From NCBI GenBank assembly GCA_964541725.1, contig CAZIQG010000051.1, positions 1 to 8,530 of the forward strand: DNA of 8,530 bases, written 5' to 3'. Both the position numbers and the translations under genes were made by a program. Positions within the stretch are counted from its first letter, which is position 1, and the number at the start of each line of letters is the position of its first letter. Below, piece after piece: positions 6,230 to 8,530 of the stretch. Below the pieces are notes generated by a model. That model ran no database searches, was not told the DNA's origin, and saw only the letters and a list, made by a program, of their open reading frames with translations. Origin of the DNA: JAGOUY01 sp964541725. GTDB lineage: Bacteria; Patescibacteriota; Patescibacteriia; 2-12-FULL-60-25.

Positions 6230-6258
6230 TTACTCAATTTAAGCGGATATGGTAAGAT
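6230..6258 (+). promoter_or_regulatory. Possible extended -10 promoter giving a near-leaderless mRNA
   Basis: TAAGAT (6253-6258) is preceded by TGG, which makes an extended -10 element. Seventeen nt upstream is TTACTC (6230-6235), a poor -35 box. Transcription would begin about 6264-6267, one to four nt before the ATG at 6268. The -10 box overlaps the left arm of the terminator hairpin. Confidence 0.35.
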
Positions 6259-6290
6259 GCTGTCATCATGGATGACAGCATCTTTTCTTT
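6254..6290 (+). terminator. Terminator hairpin of the sec operon enclosing the next gene's ATG
   Basis: AAGATGCTGTCATC (6254-6267) pairs perfectly over 14 bp with GATGACAGCATCTT (6271-6284), leaving a 3-nt loop that is exactly the ATG start codon at 6268-6270. TTTTCTTT (6283-6290) completes the form of an intrinsic terminator. It lies 54 nt after the secF stop codon and is the only strong hairpin plus T tract after the operon's genes. Confidence 0.7.
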
Positions 6291-7617
6291 TCTGCCAGCG
6301 ATCTTTTCGTTTGACCTTGAAACGTTTCTAGATCTTGCGGGCCAAAATCCCTTTGCCGCCATGTGGCTTATCCTCAAGTCTGGAGGCTGGGTTTTCTTTG
6401 CTTGGTTTGCGTGGTGGGGAGGGACTCAGGGGTACAAGGAATATATTCAGAACCGCTTTTGGGCCAAAAAGGAATGGATGTTGATGCAGATTACGGTGCC
6501 GCGCGTGTCCGAACAAACGTGTAAAGCGGTAGAAAATATTTTTTCTACGATTGCCGGGATGCACAACGGGCCCAGCTGGACAGAGACCTGGGTAGACGGG
6601 TTTGTTCAGACGACGGTTAGTTTGGAGATCGCCTCAATTGATGGGCAGGTTTCTTACTATGTGTGGTGCGAGCGCCGGTTTGAGTCGATGATCAAGTCGG
6701 CGATTTTTGCGCAGTATCCGGATGCGGACATCGCGGAAGTGGAGAACTATGCGAAGGCGGTTCCTCAACAGTATCCGGATGAAGAGTGGGATGTCTGGGG
6801 AACGGAATTGACGCCGGTTGCGCCACAAGCCTATCCCATAAAAACGTACCAAGATTTTACTGATCCGGTATCCGGTGAACTCAAAGATCCGTTAGCGGGA
6901 ATGTTGGAAAATTTTGCTCATCTTGGGCCGGGGGAGCAAGCTTGGTATCAGATAAATATAAAGATGACGGATCAGAAGGATTTTCGTAAGGAAGCGGAGA
7001 AAGAAATTAATAAGATCAAGGGGATTAAAGAAAAAGAGCCTGAGAGTTGGATTGGGAAAGCCTTCCTTTTTCCTTTGCAAGTACTGAACGATTTTTTTAA
7101 GGTGGCAGTTGGAGGGGAGATTTTTCCTGCGGGTGAAGCTCCAAAAGAGGATAAGAAGGACTTGTTTCCTAAATTGGCTGCTTTATCACCTGGCGAGAAA
7201 TATAAGCTTGAGGCTCTTGAACGTAAGGCAGGAAAAATTGGGTTTGAGACCAAGATTCGCTTTATTTATGTAGGAAAAAAAGAGGTCTTTAAAAAACCTA
7301 GGGCGGTTCACTCCTTCATCGGAGCGATTAAGCAATTGAACGATTTTGGTATGCAGTCCCTCAAGCCGGAATCCAAGACCTGTGGGGTTAGCAGTACGAT
7401 CCTTTGGTTTAAAGATGCTCGTAACAGTATTCGTAAAACACGATTGATCACGCGGTATGCGAAGCGTTCTGGAGACGGCATCTCTCGTTATTTTATGTCT
7501 ACAGAAGAGTTGGCGACGTTGTGGCACTTCCCGATCTTGTTGCAGGTGAAGGCGCCGCAGCTTCGTCGTACCGAAGCAAAAAAGACGGATGCTCCCTCCA
7601 ATATTCCCTTTGAGTAA
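6268..7617 (+). CDS. Membrane-anchored partner protein of a VirD4/TraG-like ATPase
   Basis: The 449-residue protein has one clear membrane segment (about 32-52, tryptophan- and phenylalanine-rich) preceded by a short hydrophobic N-terminus, then a large soluble part. I recognise the type as a Patescibacteria-conserved protein commonly encoded beside a conjugation-type ATPase (I believe the family is DUF8128, but cannot verify this here). Features are an aromatic alpha/beta region (72-195), a lysine/glutamate-rich segment (235-260), a short hydrophobic patch (264-281), and a C-terminal block with MSTEELATLWHFP (410-422) and VKAPQLRR (427-434). Similar C-terminal motifs occur in proteins linked to HerA/VirD4-like ATPases. 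The start at 6268 is in the loop of a hairpin; the next ATG (6361, residue 32) would remove 31 residues and start at the membrane segment. The ATPase gene follows 11 nt after the stop, so the two are probably co-translated and act together at the membrane. Confidence 0.8.
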   Translation: MDDSIFSFLPAIFSFDLETFLDLAGQNPFAAMWLILKSGGWVFFAWFAWWGGTQGYKEYIQNRFWAKKEWMLMQITVPRVSEQTCKAVENIFSTIAGMHNGPSWTETWVDGFVQTTVSLEIASIDGQVSYYVWCERRFESMIKSAIFAQYPDADIAEVENYAKAVPQQYPDEEWDVWGTELTPVAPQAYPIKTYQDFTDPVSGELKDPLAGMLENFAHLGPGEQAWYQINIKMTDQKDFRKEAEKEINKIKGIKEKEPESWIGKAFLFPLQVLNDFFKVAVGGEIFPAGEAPKEDKKDLFPKLAALSPGEKYKLEALERKAGKIGFETKIRFIYVGKKEVFKKPRAVHSFIGAIKQLNDFGMQSLKPESKTCGVSSTILWFKDARNSIRKTRLITRYAKRSGDGISRYFMSTEELATLWHFPILLQVKAPQLRRTEAKKTDAPSNIPFE

Positions 7618-7628
7618 GTTTCCTCCCT

Positions 7629-8530
7629 ATGCCTATTACCTACGATCATGATCATGAGCGCGAGATTACGCTGTTTGCGGAAACGAATTTCCGTAATCAG
7701 AACCGCCGCTTTGGTATTAAGACGGATGACCGCCGTCGCCACATGTATGTGTTGGGAAAGACTGGCATGGGAAAAACCACCTTGCTTGAGAATTTGATTT
7801 TGTCCGATATCGTAGCTGGACACGGGTGTTGTTATATTGACCCGCACGGCGACACGGCGGAGAAGCTCATAGATTTTATTCCCACCCAACGCATTAACGA
7901 TGTTATCTATTTTAACCCCTCGGATACCGCATTCCCGATGGGGTTTAATATTTTAGAGACTGAGAATGATGACCAAAAGCCGTTGGTCGCCTCTGGACTG
8001 ATGGGAGTGTTTAAGAAGATTTGGCCGGATGTGTGGAGCGCCCGCATGGAGTATATTTTAATGAACTGTGTGCTGGCATTGTTGGATTATCCAGGCGCAA
8101 CATTGCTTGGGATTACGCGTTTGCTGGTTGACAAAGAGTACCGGGCGCGCGTGACGGCCAAGATTCGTGACCCGATTGTCAAAACATTTTGGGTGGCAGA
8201 ATTTGCCTCTTGGTCTGAGAAGTATGCGACTGAAGCAATCGCGCCGGTGCAAAATAAGGTTGGGCAGTTTTTGTCATCGTCGGTGGTGCGTAACATTGTT
8301 GCGCAGGTCAAATCTACCTTGAATTTTCGCCAGATCATGGATGATGGCAAGATTTGTATTGTGAACCTCTCGAAGGGACGTATTGGAGAAGATAATATGC
8401 GTTTATTGGGGGGGATGGTGGTGACGAGAATTCAATTAGCGGCACAAGAACGGCAAAATTTGCTTGAACACGAACGTCGCGACTTTTATTTGTATGTCGA
8501 TGAGTTCCAGAATTTTGCGAATGAATCATT
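7629..8530 (+). CDS. VirD4/TraG/HerA-like P-loop ATPase (3' end beyond window)
   Basis: An open frame from ATG at 7629 runs off the right edge; 300 residues are visible. Motifs are Walker A GKTGMGKTT (43-51), a strand with YIDPHGD (69-75), FNPSD (95-99), an all-helical middle (about 115-235), VNLSKG (245-250), and a Walker B-type strand FYLYVDEFQNFA (286-297) with Asp291-Glu292. This order fits the ring ATPases related to type IV secretion coupling proteins (VirD4/TraG) and HerA/DUF87. No membrane segment is present at its N-terminus, so anchoring is probably supplied by the preceding membrane protein. It may move DNA or protein across the envelope, but the substrate cannot be inferred. No Shine-Dalgarno is seen; the start is preceded by the pyrimidine tract TTTCCTCCCT. 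Missing downstream parts would include the C-terminal sensor/arginine finger region. Confidence 0.9.
   Translation, partial: MPITYDHDHEREITLFAETNFRNQNRRFGIKTDDRRRHMYVLGKTGMGKTTLLENLILSDIVAGHGCCYIDPHGDTAEKLIDFIPTQRINDVIYFNPSDTAFPMGFNILETENDDQKPLVASGLMGVFKKIWPDVWSARMEYILMNCVLALLDYPGATLLGITRLLVDKEYRARVTAKIRDPIVKTFWVAEFASWSEKYATEAIAPVQNKVGQFLSSSVVRNIVAQVKSTLNFRQIMDDGKICIVNLSKGRIGEDNMRLLGGMVVTRIQLAAQERQNLLEHERRDFYLYVDEFQNFANES

Noticed and set aside
6361..7617. Start of the membrane protein gene at the ATG at 6361
   Set aside because: It would remove the N-terminal hydrophobic stretch and place the start at the edge of the membrane segment. The frame from 6268 is open with ordinary codons. It remains possible if the hairpin blocks the first ATG.
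1117..7889. Minus-strand ORFs inside nusA, yidC, secD, secF and the 6268 and 7629 genes
   Set aside because: They are shadows of clearly recognised plus-strand proteins and encode nothing family-like.

Overview
The window looks like a chromosomal segment of a Patescibacteria (Candidate Phyla Radiation) bacterium, most likely of the Parcubacteria group. Four things point that way: a short single-domain YidC without the Gram-negative periplasmic domain, a NusA with an enlarged N-terminal domain, no Shine-Dalgarno sequence before any of the six plus-strand genes, and a membrane protein / VirD4-TraG-like ATPase pair of a kind I associate with CPR genomes. The lineage is inferred from protein style and gene order; no phylogenetic marker was tested.

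Left part (1-1060). The left edge holds a good sigma70-type promoter pointing out of the window. A 153-codon minus-strand gene of unknown function (264-725) has a possible terminator behind it. Its base composition is extreme: about 147 of 153 codons end in G or C, whereas the rest of the window has mixed codon use. Its promoter and a plus-strand promoter for the nusA side lie back to back (816-884). The 5' leader of nusA holds a terminator-like hairpin and a near-perfect inverted repeat of about 110 bp.

Central operon (1061-6199). The order is nusA, yidC, secD, secF, all on the plus strand with short gaps. NusA is the transcription elongation/termination factor. YidC inserts membrane proteins. 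SecD and SecF form the proton-motive-force-driven accessory complex of the SecYEG translocon. SecD is about 240 residues longer at one point than expected: a parvulin-type peptidyl-prolyl isomerase domain, preceded by a degenerate parvulin-like unit, is inserted in its extracytoplasmic head. This SecD-PPIase fusion would place a folding catalyst where translocated chains emerge, and it is the most interesting protein-level feature of the window.

Right part (6200-8530). A perfect 14-bp hairpin with a T tract ends the sec operon. The start codon of the next gene sits exactly in the hairpin loop, and a possible -10 element sits in its left arm. That gene encodes a one-pass membrane protein (449 aa). 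It is followed 11 bp later by a P-loop ATPase of the VirD4/TraG/HerA-like class, which runs off the right edge. The two probably form a DNA- or protein-transfer (type IV secretion- or pilus-like) module at the membrane.
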